This document shows positions 25,117-33,779 of a stretch of DNA of 64,000 nucleotides, piece by piece. The DNA is taken from the NCBI RefSeq assembly GCF_036250695.1, contig NZ_CP109427.1, positions 7,378,001 through 7,442,000 on the forward strand. Direction: 5' to 3'. Made by a program: the position numbers and the translations under genes. Each line of letters begins with the position of its first letter. Position 1 is the stretch's first letter. The stretch comes from Streptomyces sp. NBC_01497. GTDB taxonomy: Bacteria > Actinomycetota > Actinomycetes > Streptomycetales > Streptomycetaceae. The notes beneath the pieces were generated by a model, which saw nothing but the letters and a program-made list of their open reading frames with translations, was not told where the DNA came from and searched no databases.

Positions 25117-25809
25117 ATGACGGTCATCCGAGGAGCCAGGGAACGCGCCCGCATCGAGGTCACGCAGGCGATCAAGGACGAGGCCCGCAGGCAGCTCGCC
25201 GCCGAGGGTGCGGCCAGGCTGTCGCTGCGCGCGATCTCCCGTGAACTCGGCATGGTCTCCTCCGCCCTCTACCGCTACTTCCCGAGCCGCGACGACCTGC
25301 TCACCGAGCTGATCATCGACGCGTACGACGCCCTGGGCGCCGAGGGCGAACGCGCACTCACCGCCGAGACCGGGGACGCCACCGCCCGCTGGACCGCCGT
25401 CTGCGAAGCCGTGCGCGCCTGGGCGCTGGCCCACCCGCACGAGTACGCCCTGATCTACGGCTCGCCCGTGCCGGGCTACACCGCGCCCGAAGCCACCATC
25501 GGCCCCGCGTCCCGCGTCGGACTCGCCCTGCTCTCCATCGTGCGGGACACCCACAGGTCCGGACAGCTCGCGCTGACCCCGCTCGTGGCCGTCGCCCGCC
25601 CCGAGGCGGAGCGGATGGCGACCGCCCTCGCGGACGACCTGCCGCCGGAGGCCGTGGCCGCTCTCGTCGCCGCCTGGGCGCAGCTGTCGGGACTGGTCTC
25701 CTTCGAGCTGTTCGGCCAGTTCCACAACGTGGTCGAGGACCGTGACGCGTTCTTCGCGCAGGCGGCACGGCGCCTCGCGTACGAGGCGGGGCTGCGTACC
25801 ACCGCCTGA
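25117..25809 (+). CDS. TetR family transcriptional regulator
   Basis: 230 residues. HTH in residues ~30-60 (LSLRAISRELGMVSSALYRY then FPSRDDLL), C-terminal ligand domain with the WHG-type layout (ARWTAVCEAVRAWALAHPHE; LYGS-like IYGSPVPGY). ATG 25117, no ribosome site. It very likely represses the divergent deazaflavin reductase and itself through the duplicated palindromes. Confidence 0.93.
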   Translation: MTVIRGARERARIEVTQAIKDEARRQLAAEGAARLSLRAISRELGMVSSALYRYFPSRDDLLTELIIDAYDALGAEGERALTAETGDATARWTAVCEAVRAWALAHPHEYALIYGSPVPGYTAPEATIGPASRVGLALLSIVRDTHRSGQLALTPLVAVARPEAERMATALADDLPPEAVAALVAAWAQLSGLVSFELFGQFHNVVEDRDAFFAQAARRLAYEAGLRTTA

Positions 25810-26016
25810 TCCCGGGGGCCCGGCAGCCGGCCCGGCGATTGGGGGGCGGAGGCGGACGGCGCGTCGGCGCTCGATCGGGTAGCGCGTCGACGGCGGCAGC
25901 CGCGCCGAGGCGGTGTGTCGCCGCCGAGCTGGCGGCGCCGTGGCGTGTACCGCGTACTCCGCGTGGAGTACGTCCGAGCCCGCCGGGCGGTGGACGCCGT
26001 GGTGGCGGGCGCGGTC

Positions 26017-26022
26017 TAGCGT
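26017..26022 (+). promoter_or_regulatory. -10 element for a probably leaderless kinase transcript
   Basis: TAGCGT six bases before ATG 26029, no Shine-Dalgarno between. Confidence 0.35.
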
Positions 26023-26028
26023 GACCGT

Positions 26029-27381
26029 ATGGAAGCGCAGCGCGCCCCGCGACGGGGCAGGGGACCGCGTCGCGGGGACGGGCGCCGGCCGCACCGGGCG
26101 CGCCGCGTCCGGGGCGGCGGTCCGCGTTTCGTGCGGGGCTGGGCGGCGGACGATCTGGCCGCCACGCGGCCGGTGCGTTCGACCGTGGCGGTCACCGCGC
26201 TCGTGGTGGCCGGCACCGTCGTCTCGGCGCACGGGCAGCCGCACCGCACAGGCCTCGACCCCCTGTCCTGGTCGCTGGTCCTCCTCGCGTGTCTGCCGCT
26301 CGTGCTGCGGTTCCGCCATCCGGTCGCGGTCGTCTACGTGGTCGTCGGCGCGGTCCTCGCCTACGCGGGGGCCGGTTTCCCGTTCGGGCCGATCTTCCTT
26401 GCCTGTGCCGTCGCCGTGTTCGCCGCGGTCGTCACCGGTCACCGGTATCCCGCCTGGGGCGCGGCGGCGGCACTCTGGGCCGGGCACGCCCTCGTCGCGC
26501 ACTGGCTCTACCGGTGGCTGCCGCCGACCGGGGACCATCCGGCCGGCTGGCTCGGGGAGACGGCCATCGCCGCCTGGACCCTCGTCCTGCTCGCCCTCTC
26601 CGAACTGCTGCGTTCCCGGCGTGAGCAGTGGACCCGCGAGCGGCGGGCACGGGCGGAGGCCGAGGTGCGCCGCAGGGACGAGGAACGGCTGCGCATCGCA
26701 CAGGAACTGCACGACGTCCTCGCGCACTCCATCTCCGTGATCAACGTGCAGGCCGGGGTGGGGCTCGCGCTGCTCGACTCCGACCCCGAACAGGCGCGCA
26801 CCGCACTGTCGACGATCAAGACGGCGAGCAAGGAGGCGCTCGGCGAGGTCCGGCAGGTGCTGGACGCGCTGCGGACACCGGGCGACGCGCCGCGCGCCCC
26901 CGCGCCCGGCCTCGACCGGCTGCCCGAACTCGCCCAGCAGGCGGGGAGCGCCGGGCTCACGGTGGACACGGAGGTCGTCGGCACACCGTTCCGGCTGCCG
27001 CCGGGCGCGGACCTCGCCGCTTTCCGCATCGTGCAGGAGGCGCTCACGAACGTGGTCCGCCATTCGGGGTCCCGCACGGCCGCCGTACGGATCGGCTACC
27101 GGCCCGGGGCCGTCGACCTGCGGGTGGACGACGAGGGCCCGGCCACGGGTGCGGACGCGGGCGGCAGCGGCAACGGCCTCACCGGTATGCGGGAGCGGGC
27201 CGCGGCGCTCGGCGGCACCGTCGAGGCGGCGGAACGGCCCGACGGCGGCTTCCGTGTCCGTGTCGTGCTGCCCGTGGAGCGGTCGTCTGCGGACGGACCG
27301 GTACCGACAACCCCTTGCCGGACCGGTACCGACAACCCCTTGACGGACCGATACCGACAACCTCTGGAGGAGAACGCGTGA
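26029..27381 (+). CDS. NarL-type sensor histidine kinase
   Basis: 450 residues. Arg-rich cytosolic start (1-45), four or five membrane helices (about 50-195, almost no extracellular loop, so it senses inside or at the membrane), coiled coil (195-222), HisKA_3 with His228 in AQELHDVLAHS, and an ATPase domain ending in the GNGLTGMRERAAALGG box. The last ~25 codons run through three 25-bp DNA repeats and encode a low-complexity tail (TTPCRTGTDNPLTDRYRQPL). Its stop overlaps the response-regulator start (GTGA). Confidence 0.93.
   Translation: MEAQRAPRRGRGPRRGDGRRPHRARRVRGGGPRFVRGWAADDLAATRPVRSTVAVTALVVAGTVVSAHGQPHRTGLDPLSWSLVLLACLPLVLRFRHPVAVVYVVVGAVLAYAGAGFPFGPIFLACAVAVFAAVVTGHRYPAWGAAAALWAGHALVAHWLYRWLPPTGDHPAGWLGETAIAAWTLVLLALSELLRSRREQWTRERRARAEAEVRRRDEERLRIAQELHDVLAHSISVINVQAGVGLALLDSDPEQARTALSTIKTASKEALGEVRQVLDALRTPGDAPRAPAPGLDRLPELAQQAGSAGLTVDTEVVGTPFRLPPGADLAAFRIVQEALTNVVRHSGSRTAAVRIGYRPGAVDLRVDDEGPATGADAGGSGNGLTGMRERAAALGGTVEAAERPDGGFRVRVVLPVERSSADGPVPTTPCRTGTDNPLTDRYRQPLEENA
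27295..27369. repeat. Three 25-bp tandem repeats at the kinase 3' end
   Basis: Units at 27295-27319, 27320-27344 and 27345-27369; each starts GGACCG[GA]TACCGACAACC, and the first two differ at one base. Because 25 is not a multiple of 3 each copy is read in a different frame. Each holds a CGGTACCG or CGATACCG near-palindrome. The last unit runs into the ribosome site of the regulator gene. Confidence 0.9.
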
Positions 27382-28043
27382 TCCGGGTCCTGCTCGCCGA
27401 TGACCAGTCCCTCGTACGGGCGGGCTTCCGCGCCCTGCTGGACGCCCAGCGGGACATCGAGGTGCTGGGGGAGGCAGCGGACGGCGAGGCGGCCCTGCGC
27501 CAGGTGCGCGAGATCCGGCCCGACGTCGTCCTGATGGACATCCGGATGCCGTTGCTCGACGGGCTCGCCGCGACCCGCGGGATCACCTCGGACGCGGCGC
27601 TCGACGGGGTGAAGGTCGTCATGCTGACCACCTTCGAACTCGACGAGTACGTCTTCGAGGCGATCCGCTCCGGCGCCTCCGGGTTCCTGGTCAAGGACAC
27701 CGAGCCCGCGGAACTCCTGCGCGCCGTACGGGCGGTGGTCGCGGGGGACGCGCTGCTCTCGCCCGGTGTGACCCGCCGGCTCATCGCGGAGTTCGCCTCG
27801 CGCTCCAAGGCGCCCGTGAACGCCGGGGGACTGGAGAACCTCACCGACCGGGAGCGCGAGGTGATGGCGCTCGTCGGCATCGGCCTGACGAACGACGAGA
27901 TCGCCCGTCGCCTCGTGGTCAGCCCGCTCACGGCGAAGACCCATGTGAGCCGGACGATGGTGAAGCTCGGCGCGCGGGACCGTGCCCAGCTCGTCGTGCT
28001 GGCCTACGAGACGGGGCTGGTGCGCCCCGGGTGGCTGGGCTGA
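27378..28043 (+). CDS. NarL/LuxR-type response regulator
   Basis: 221 residues. Receiver domain: LADDQ, phospho-acceptor Asp54 in VVLMDIRMP, Lys in GFLVKD. LuxR-type HTH at the C-terminus (LTDREREVMALVGIGLTNDE, then THVSRTMVKLG). GTG 27378 is set by the GTGA overlap with the kinase and by GGAGGAG upstream. The last 40 bases overlap the convergent DUF6332 gene. Confidence 0.95.
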   Translation: MIRVLLADDQSLVRAGFRALLDAQRDIEVLGEAADGEAALRQVREIRPDVVLMDIRMPLLDGLAATRGITSDAALDGVKVVMLTTFELDEYVFEAIRSGASGFLVKDTEPAELLRAVRAVVAGDALLSPGVTRRLIAEFASRSKAPVNAGGLENLTDREREVMALVGIGLTNDEIARRLVVSPLTAKTHVSRTMVKLGARDRAQLVVLAYETGLVRPGWLG

Positions 28044-28303
28044 ACCAGGCCCCTGCCGTCCCCGCCGCCGCTGTGGGTGCGGCCGCGCCGCCGCCAGGCG
28101 GTCAGGAGTTGGACGATCCGCGCCGCGAACACGGACGCGGCGAGTCCCGCACCGACGGTCAACGCCCCGGCGGGCAGATGGAGGACCACCGTCGCTGCGA
28201 CGGCCGCGCCGCCGACAGCCGCGGCCAGGAGTACGGCGCTCAGCAGCGCGAAGACGATCTCGACGGTCGCCGCGTCACGCTCCGCGGAGGTTCGTGTCCC
28301 CAT
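28004..28303 (-). CDS. DUF6332 family small membrane protein
   Basis: 99 residues, two membrane helices (about 13-35 and 43-68) after the characteristic opening GTRTSAERDAATVEIVFALL, then a basic tail. ATG 28303. Function unknown. Its 3' end overlaps the response-regulator gene by 40 bases, tail to tail. Confidence 0.8.
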   Translation of the reverse strand: MGTRTSAERDAATVEIVFALLSAVLLAAAVGGAAVAATVVLHLPAGALTVGAGLAASVFAARIVQLLTAWRRRGRTHSGGGDGRGLVQPSHPGRTSPVS

Positions 28304-28345
28304 GCGGCGATTCTCCCGGCCGACGTGCCCTGGCGGCAAGAGGGT

Positions 28346-29590
28346 TCAACCACGGGCACGGCGGTGGCCGGCGTCGCGGGCGGCGTGGCCGAGCACGGCG
28401 GCGATCGCCGCGAGGAGGCTGACCGTGGTGAGCGCGACGGGCATCGACAGCCAGTCGGCGAGGAAGCCGATCGCGGGCGGGCCGATCAGCAGTCCCCCGT
28501 ACCCGAGCGTGGACGCCACGGCGACGCCGTTCGGGCCGGCGAGCGCGCCGGCCCGCCCGATGGCGACCGGGAAGATGTTGGAGAGGCCGAGCCCCATCAC
28601 CACGAAGCCGGCGAACACCAGCCAGGTGACGGGCGCGAGCGCGCCGACCAGCATGCCGACGGCGGCCGTCAGGCCGCCGACGACCAGCGTGCCGCGCTGG
28701 CCGAAGCGTTCCTGCACGGCGGTGCCCGACAGCCGGCCGAGGGTCATGGCCAGCGCGAAGGCCGAGTAGCCGAAGGCCGCGAGGCCCGGCGCGGCTCCCA
28801 GGTCCTGCGTCAGGTGCAGCGCGCTCCAGTCGGACATCGAGCCCTCCCCGTACGCGGTGCACCCGGCGATCACACCGAACAGCACCACCGCGCCGGTGCC
28901 GGCCCTGACCGCGGTCCCTGCCCCACCGGGTGCGGGGGGCGGCGCGCCCCTGCGTACGGTCCCGGGTGCCGACGGCTCGGGCCCGCGCAGCAGGAACGGA
29001 GCCATGACGGCGGTGGCGACCAGCCCGATCGCCGCGAGGACGTCGAGGTGGACGCTGGGGGAGAGGTGGCTCGCGACGAGCCCGCCGAGCGCCGCGCCCA
29101 GCATGCCGCCGAGGCTGTAGACGGCGTGGAAGCTGGAGATGACGGGCCGTCGCAGGGCGGCCACCAGATCCACCGCCACCGCGTTCATCGCCACGTTCTG
29201 TCCCCCGTACCCCACCCCGAACACCACGAGCACCAGGCCCAGGGTGAGCGCCGAGTGCGTGTACGCGGGCAGGGCCACGGCCAGTGACATCAGGGCCGAG
29301 CAGCCCACCGTCACCGGTCGGGCGCCGAAGACCTTGCACAGCCGGCCGGTCAGCGTCATCGTGACGACGGCGCCCGCGGAGACCCCCAGCAGCGCGAGCC
29401 CGAGCGCGCTCGCCGAGGCGTCGGCCTGGGCCTTCACCGCCGGAATGCGCACGACCCAGCCCGCGAAGACGAAGCCGTCGAGTCCGAAGAACAGGGTCAC
29501 CGCCACACGCAGCCGGGACAGATGGTGCCGCTCGTCGTCCGCCGCGTGCAGGGGGGTGGTCGCGGTGGTGGGGCCTATGGCGTTCGTCAC
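28346..29590 (-). CDS. MFS transporter
   Basis: 414 residues, 12 predicted helices in two six-helix halves with a ~25-residue cytoplasmic loop between (after SAPGTVRRGAPPP). The pattern (FFGLDGFVFAGWVVRIPAVK at the start, GYGGQNVAMNAVAVDL in helix 4) fits the FucP/YbjJ-like branch found next to ROK regulators. GTG 29590 gives a short N-terminus before helix 1. Divergent from the ROK regulator gene, which probably controls it; substrate likely a sugar or a small metabolite. Confidence 0.9.
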   Translation of the reverse strand: MTNAIGPTTATTPLHAADDERHHLSRLRVAVTLFFGLDGFVFAGWVVRIPAVKAQADASASALGLALLGVSAGAVVTMTLTGRLCKVFGARPVTVGCSALMSLAVALPAYTHSALTLGLVLVVFGVGYGGQNVAMNAVAVDLVAALRRPVISSFHAVYSLGGMLGAALGGLVASHLSPSVHLDVLAAIGLVATAVMAPFLLRGPEPSAPGTVRRGAPPPAPGGAGTAVRAGTGAVVLFGVIAGCTAYGEGSMSDWSALHLTQDLGAAPGLAAFGYSAFALAMTLGRLSGTAVQERFGQRGTLVVGGLTAAVGMLVGALAPVTWLVFAGFVVMGLGLSNIFPVAIGRAGALAGPNGVAVASTLGYGGLLIGPPAIGFLADWLSMPVALTTVSLLAAIAAVLGHAARDAGHRRARG

Positions 29591-29686
29591 GGGTTTGTTT
29601 ATATCCGGCACAAAATCAGCATAGGGACCCTTGTGGAAGGCGACAAGACGATGGGCGGCGCAAGGGATCATGGGAGACTCGGCCTC

Positions 29687-30904
29687 ATGAACGGCAAGGC
29701 GGCCCCGATCCGCGCGCGGCTGGAGCGCGGCAGGAGCGCACTCGGCCCGGCGCTCGAACTCGTGCACACCGGGCGGGCGCCCACGCGTGCCGTGCTCACC
29801 TCCGAACTGGGTGTCACCCGGGCCACCGCGGGTGCCGTCGCCGCGGAACTCGAAGCGCTCGGGCTGATCAGCGTCGACTCACGGCCGGGCGCCGGGGCCG
29901 GCTCGCAGGGGCGCCCCTCGCACCGGCTGTCCGTCGACGAGGCGGGCCCGGTGGCACTCGCCGCGCAGGTGCACGCGGACGGCTTCCGGGTCGCGCTCGT
30001 CGGGCTCGGCGGCCGGATCGTCGCCACCGCGGCGGGCCGCGGCGTGGTCGAGGCGGACCCGGCGCAGACGCTCGGTGAGGCCGTCGCGGCGGGCGAGGCG
30101 CTGCTGCGCGAGAGCGGCAGGCGCTGCGTCGGCGCCGGGCTCGCCGTTCCGTCGGCAGTCGCGGAGCCCGAGGGCACCGCCCTCAACCCGCTGCACCTCG
30201 CGTGGCCCGCGGGCGCCCCCGTCCAGCGGATCTTCACCGAGCGGGTACGGGCCGTCGGCGTCGAGGGACCGGTGTTCACGGGCAACGACGTGAACCTGGC
30301 CGCGCTGGCCGAGCACCGGCACGGGGCCGGTCGCGGCGCGGACAACCTGCTCTGCGTGGCGACCGGGCATCGCGGCGTGGGCGGCGCACTCGTACTCAAC
30401 GGACGCCTGCACACCGGAAGTTCGGGTCTCGCTCTGGAGGTGGGGCATCTCACCGTCAACCCGGAGGGGCGGCCCTGCTACTGCGGCGGGCGGGGATGCC
30501 TTGACGTCGAGGCCGACCCGCTGGCCCTTCTCACCGCGGCGGGACGCGAACCGGGGCCGGAGACCAACCTGCTCCAGCAGGCCGTCGCCCTGCTGCGCTC
30601 CGAGTACGGCGACCCGGTGGTGCGCTCCGCCACCGAGCGGCTGATCGACCGTCTGGGACTGGGGCTCGCCGGGCTCGTGAACATCCTCAGCCCCGATCGC
30701 ATCATCCTCGGCGGCCTGCACGGTGAACTGCTGGCGGCCGACCCCGACCGGCTGCGTGCCGTCGTCGCCGACCGCAGCCTGTGGGGCCGCAGCAGCAGCG
30801 TCCCGGTGCTCGCCTGCGCGCTGGACCACAACAGCCTGGTGGGGGCGGCCGAGATGGCCTGGCAGCCCGTCCTCGACGATCCGCTCGGAGCCCTCACCGC
30901 CTGA
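29687..30904 (+). CDS. ROK family transcriptional regulator
   Basis: 405 residues. N-terminal winged HTH (about 20-65: APTRAVLTSELGVTRATAGA) fused to a ROK sugar-binding domain: VATGHRGVGGALVLNG, zinc site CYCGGRGCLDVE, and IILGGLHGELL near the end. ATG 29687 with GGGAGA upstream is preferred; ATG 29651 with GGAAGG is the alternative. It is divergent from the MFS transporter and most likely represses it until a ligand is present. Confidence 0.92.
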   Translation: MNGKAAPIRARLERGRSALGPALELVHTGRAPTRAVLTSELGVTRATAGAVAAELEALGLISVDSRPGAGAGSQGRPSHRLSVDEAGPVALAAQVHADGFRVALVGLGGRIVATAAGRGVVEADPAQTLGEAVAAGEALLRESGRRCVGAGLAVPSAVAEPEGTALNPLHLAWPAGAPVQRIFTERVRAVGVEGPVFTGNDVNLAALAEHRHGAGRGADNLLCVATGHRGVGGALVLNGRLHTGSSGLALEVGHLTVNPEGRPCYCGGRGCLDVEADPLALLTAAGREPGPETNLLQQAVALLRSEYGDPVVRSATERLIDRLGLGLAGLVNILSPDRIILGGLHGELLAADPDRLRAVVADRSLWGRSSSVPVLACALDHNSLVGAAEMAWQPVLDDPLGALTA

Positions 30905-31008
30905 CGCGCCCGCTCCCTCGTGCCCCCGCCTGCCGGGGTCTTGCGTCGTCACCCCGGATTCGGCCGACGTGCGAGGACGGACCGGGTGGCGCTGCCTCGC
31001 CGCGGTCC

Positions 31009-31993
31009 TCAGGGTGTGCGCCACCGCACAGCGAACGCGCGCGCCGGGTTCGCGGTCAGGATGCGGTCCACCGCCTCCGCACCCAGCGTCTGTTCGAGCC
31101 GCGGGCGGACCCGGCGCAGCAGATGCGGCATGCCCGGCGTCTCGGGCATCGTGGTGTCCCCGCCGAGCAGCAGCCGGTCCCCGAATCCGCGTCGGCCAGG
31201 GCCGCGAGCTGGTCCGCCAGCTGCCAGTCCGTGGCGTGATGGGCCCGTGCGGGGCCGTCGAAGGCCAGCCAGGTCCCGTACGCGGTGACCTGACGCTGCG
31301 TCACCTGATCGGGCAGCCGGCCGAGATGGCCGAGGATCACGTGCTCCGACGCCACGCCCTCCCGTTCGCACAGCAGCTCCGCCACGTCCAACGCGCCGGT
31401 CCCGAGCTCCAGATGGACCGCGACCGGCGCGCCGGTCGCGTGGTGCGCCTCGGCCGCGGCCGCCATCCTCCTGCGCGCGTGCGGGTCGAGGCCGTGGAAC
31501 GATCCGGCCACCCCGATCAGGCCCGCACGTACGCCCGTACCGCGTATGCCCTCGGTCAGTTCGGCCGTGAACAGCGTGGCGAGGTCCCTCCCGGCGGTCT
31601 CCGCCAGGAACTCGGGCGGGCAGTGGGCCTCCTGGTGCAGCCCGGTGGCCGCGACCACATGCACGTCCGCCGCCCGGGACATCGCCGCCAGGTCGGCGGC
31701 CCGCCGGCCATCCCGTACGGGGTCCACTGGACGACGGCCCGGCCGCCGACGTCCCGGTACTCCCGCAGCCGGGCGGCGGCGAACACGGGGTCGTCCCGTT
31801 CCTGCCCCGGCAGTCGCGGGCTGCGGATGAACAGGTGGTCGTGCGCGTCGCACAGTCCGAGTCCGGCGGGTTCGATGTCGCCCAGCACCGTCCGCACGGC
31901 GGCGGCAGGCGGCCGGGCCTCGGGGACGGCGGTGGACGCCTCCGGTTCGAGGCCCGCCCGGACGGAGCCGGAGGACGCGCGGATGTCACTCAC
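31009..31993 (-). pseudogene. Phosphotriesterase family hydrolase, two frameshifts
   Basis: Three frames together spell one ~328-residue amidohydrolase of the phosphotriesterase type. N-terminal part: CDAHDHLF (HxH metal site), then VVQWTPYGM. Middle part: AADVHVVAATG, HLELGTGALD, VILGHLGRLPD. C-terminal part: LLLGGDTT (metal Asp), then NPARAFAV. The frame changes near 31706 (PYGM-G-RRAADL expected, one G missing) and near 31185 (ADAGFGDRL expected, one G missing). Both are single losses in short G runs, so recent decay or sequencing error are both possible. Start uncertain (GTG 31993 used). Confidence 0.8.
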
Positions 31994-32532
31994 CGTGTCC
32001 AGCCGCCGTTGCTCCCTCGGGGTGAAACGTCGGTCCCTGGCGCCGGGCGCGGGAGGGACGGCAGAGATCACCGCACGGCGACGGCGCCGAGAGCCTGCCG
32101 AGCCGGGCTCCGGCGGCGGTGCTCACGCCTGCGGGCGCCCGTGCGACGGCCGGCGGCGCGAGATCCGGCATGGTGCGGGCCCGGCGGCTGCCGTTCCGGC
32201 CGCTGCCCTCGCGGTGCCGGACGGGCCGGGCCCGGTGCCCACGCGGGCTGCCTCCCCGCACCACCCGCGGCAGCGCGCGGGACGCTGCGACGGGCCGTTC
32301 CCGAGTGGTCAGGCGCGGCACACTACCCACGCGCGGGTATCCGAAGCAGGTACGGAAGGCCGGCGCGGAGGGCGCGGCACGGGAGCCCGGGGGCAGGACG
32401 GCGGGGACCCCGTACTCCCGGGGAGGTACGCGGGATGCCGCTGGCCGTACGACGACGCGGACGCGCCCGCGCGGGAGGCTCGCAGGGATCAGGAAACCCG
32501 CGATCCCGCGGCGACAGATGGAGTTGAGCCCC
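31994..32532. other. 539-bp gap between the broken hydrolase and the SHOCT gene
   Basis: Divergent upstream space. Long open frames exist on both strands but are Arg/Pro/Gly-rich GC artefacts without domain character. No hairpin or repeat of note. Holds the promoter and the GGAG ribosome site for the SHOCT gene. Confidence 0.5.
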
Positions 32533-32841
32533 ATGAACACGTCGGCATTCCAGGGCGGCGGACCCGGCCCGTGGATACTCTTCGTCCCGCTCGTCTGGGC
32601 AGCGGTCCTCGCGACCGTCTTCACCATCGTCCGCCATGCCCGGCGCGGCCGGTGGAGCGTGGGCCCTGTCGGGCCCCGGCAGACCATGGGCGCCCGTGGC
32701 GGCTACGACGAGCGGTCGCCGATCGCGATCGTCGGCCGCAGGTTCGCCGCCGGCGAGATCGACGAGGACGAGTACTGGCGCAGGGTGTCCGTACTGGACG
32801 AGCAGTTCGGCCGGCCCGGTGGCAGGAGCGCCGCGCTGTGA
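32533..32841 (+). CDS. Small membrane protein with SHOCT domain
   Basis: 102 residues. One membrane helix (about 13-35: WILFVPLVWAAVLATVFTIV), basic linker, then a SHOCT motif (about 61-92: AIVGRRFAAGEIDEDEYWRR), a short domain found at the ends of many unrelated membrane proteins and thought to help oligomerisation. ATG 32533 with GGAG ten bases upstream. Confidence 0.85.
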   Translation: MNTSAFQGGGPGPWILFVPLVWAAVLATVFTIVRHARRGRWSVGPVGPRQTMGARGGYDERSPIAIVGRRFAAGEIDEDEYWRRVSVLDEQFGRPGGRSAAL

Positions 32842-32844
32842 CGC

Positions 32845-32877
32845 CGGGCCGGGCGGCGTGAGTCGCCGCCCGGCCCG
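32845..32877 (+). terminator. Terminator of the SHOCT gene
   Basis: Perfect 14-bp stem CGGGCCGGGCGGCG / CGCCGCCCGGCCCG with a 5-base loop, 3 bases after the stop. Confidence 0.75.
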
Positions 32878-32907
32878 TGTCCCGTACGAGGCCCGTGTCC
32901 CGTACGG
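32872..32907. repeat. 18-bp tandem duplication
   Basis: GGCCCGTGTCCCGTACGA followed at once by the same word with one change in the last base. It overlaps the terminator arm. Confidence 0.75.
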
Positions 32908-32993
32908 GAGGCGCCGCGTCCCCCGGGCGGGGGGCCCGGCGAATCCGCCGGACCCGGTGCCGTCGGGGGCGCGATGCGCTGCCGCGCGTGTTG

Positions 32994-33521
32994 TCAGCCC
33001 ATGACGGCCGAGCGGGCCGTGGCGTGCCCGTACTCCAGGACGACCGCGGCGAGGTCGGCCGTGTCGAACGGGCCGTCCGTCGCCGCGCCGTACACCGGGC
33101 AGTGCGACGAGAGCGAGGCGATCGTGCCGGCCGGGGCCGGGAGAGTGAACCACACGCTCTTGCCGCCCACGCTCTGGCTCACCCCCCAGCTCTGGCACAC
33201 GGCCGCGATCAGGGCGAGACCGCGCCCGCCCGTGTCGTAGGTCGCCGCGGCCGTGAGGTTCGGCAGCCGCGGATCGTGGTCACTGACGGAGACCGTGAGA
33301 CGGTCGAGGAGCAGCTCGACGTCGACGGTGCACCGCTTGTCCGGCTGCGCGTGCCGGAGGACATTGGTCAGCAGCTCGGTCACTCCGAGTGCCGCGTGGT
33401 CGATCAACGGATCGAGGCGCCAGTAACGCAACTGCGCCGAGATGATTCTGCGGACCTGTCCGATCCGCGACGGCAGGGCATGGAGCTCCACCGTGCAGTG
33501 CCTGCTGTGCTGGCTGGTCAC
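32994..33521 (-). CDS. RsbW-like ATP-binding protein (GHKL)
   Basis: 175 residues, one GHKL ATPase domain of the anti-sigma-factor/SpoIIAB type. N-box ALGVTELLTNVLRHA, G1 region VSDHDPRLP, G2 region TGGRGLALIAAVCQSWGV. A ~40-residue C-terminal extension follows. Streptomyces has dozens of such proteins, which phosphorylate anti-anti-sigma factors and bind SigB-type sigma factors; no partner is adjacent. GTG 33521 with GGGGAG upstream. Confidence 0.9.
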   Translation of the reverse strand: MTSQHSRHCTVELHALPSRIGQVRRIISAQLRYWRLDPLIDHAALGVTELLTNVLRHAQPDKRCTVDVELLLDRLTVSVSDHDPRLPNLTAAATYDTGGRGLALIAAVCQSWGVSQSVGGKSVWFTLPAPAGTIASLSSHCPVYGAATDGPFDTADLAAVVLEYGHATARSAVMG

Positions 33522-33779
33522 GGCTGCGACTCCCCGAATTGAAGGTCCGGAAGAAGCGTGGTTCTTGCGCCAGCTGCCGGCTCGCGATCCGGCGGCCGTT
33601 GTGGGCCCGGCGGGTGCTGGTTCGCAGTGTCACCGCCATCTCACCCTGAGTGAGGTGGGACCAGCCTCGCCCAGCGGGGTGTCCCGCGCAACTCGCGCGG
33701 AGCCGAGGACCGGACGACGGCCCGGCTTATGGCTACCCAAAGTGAGCGTTTGGCGGAACACTGCGGTTGACTTGAGGGC

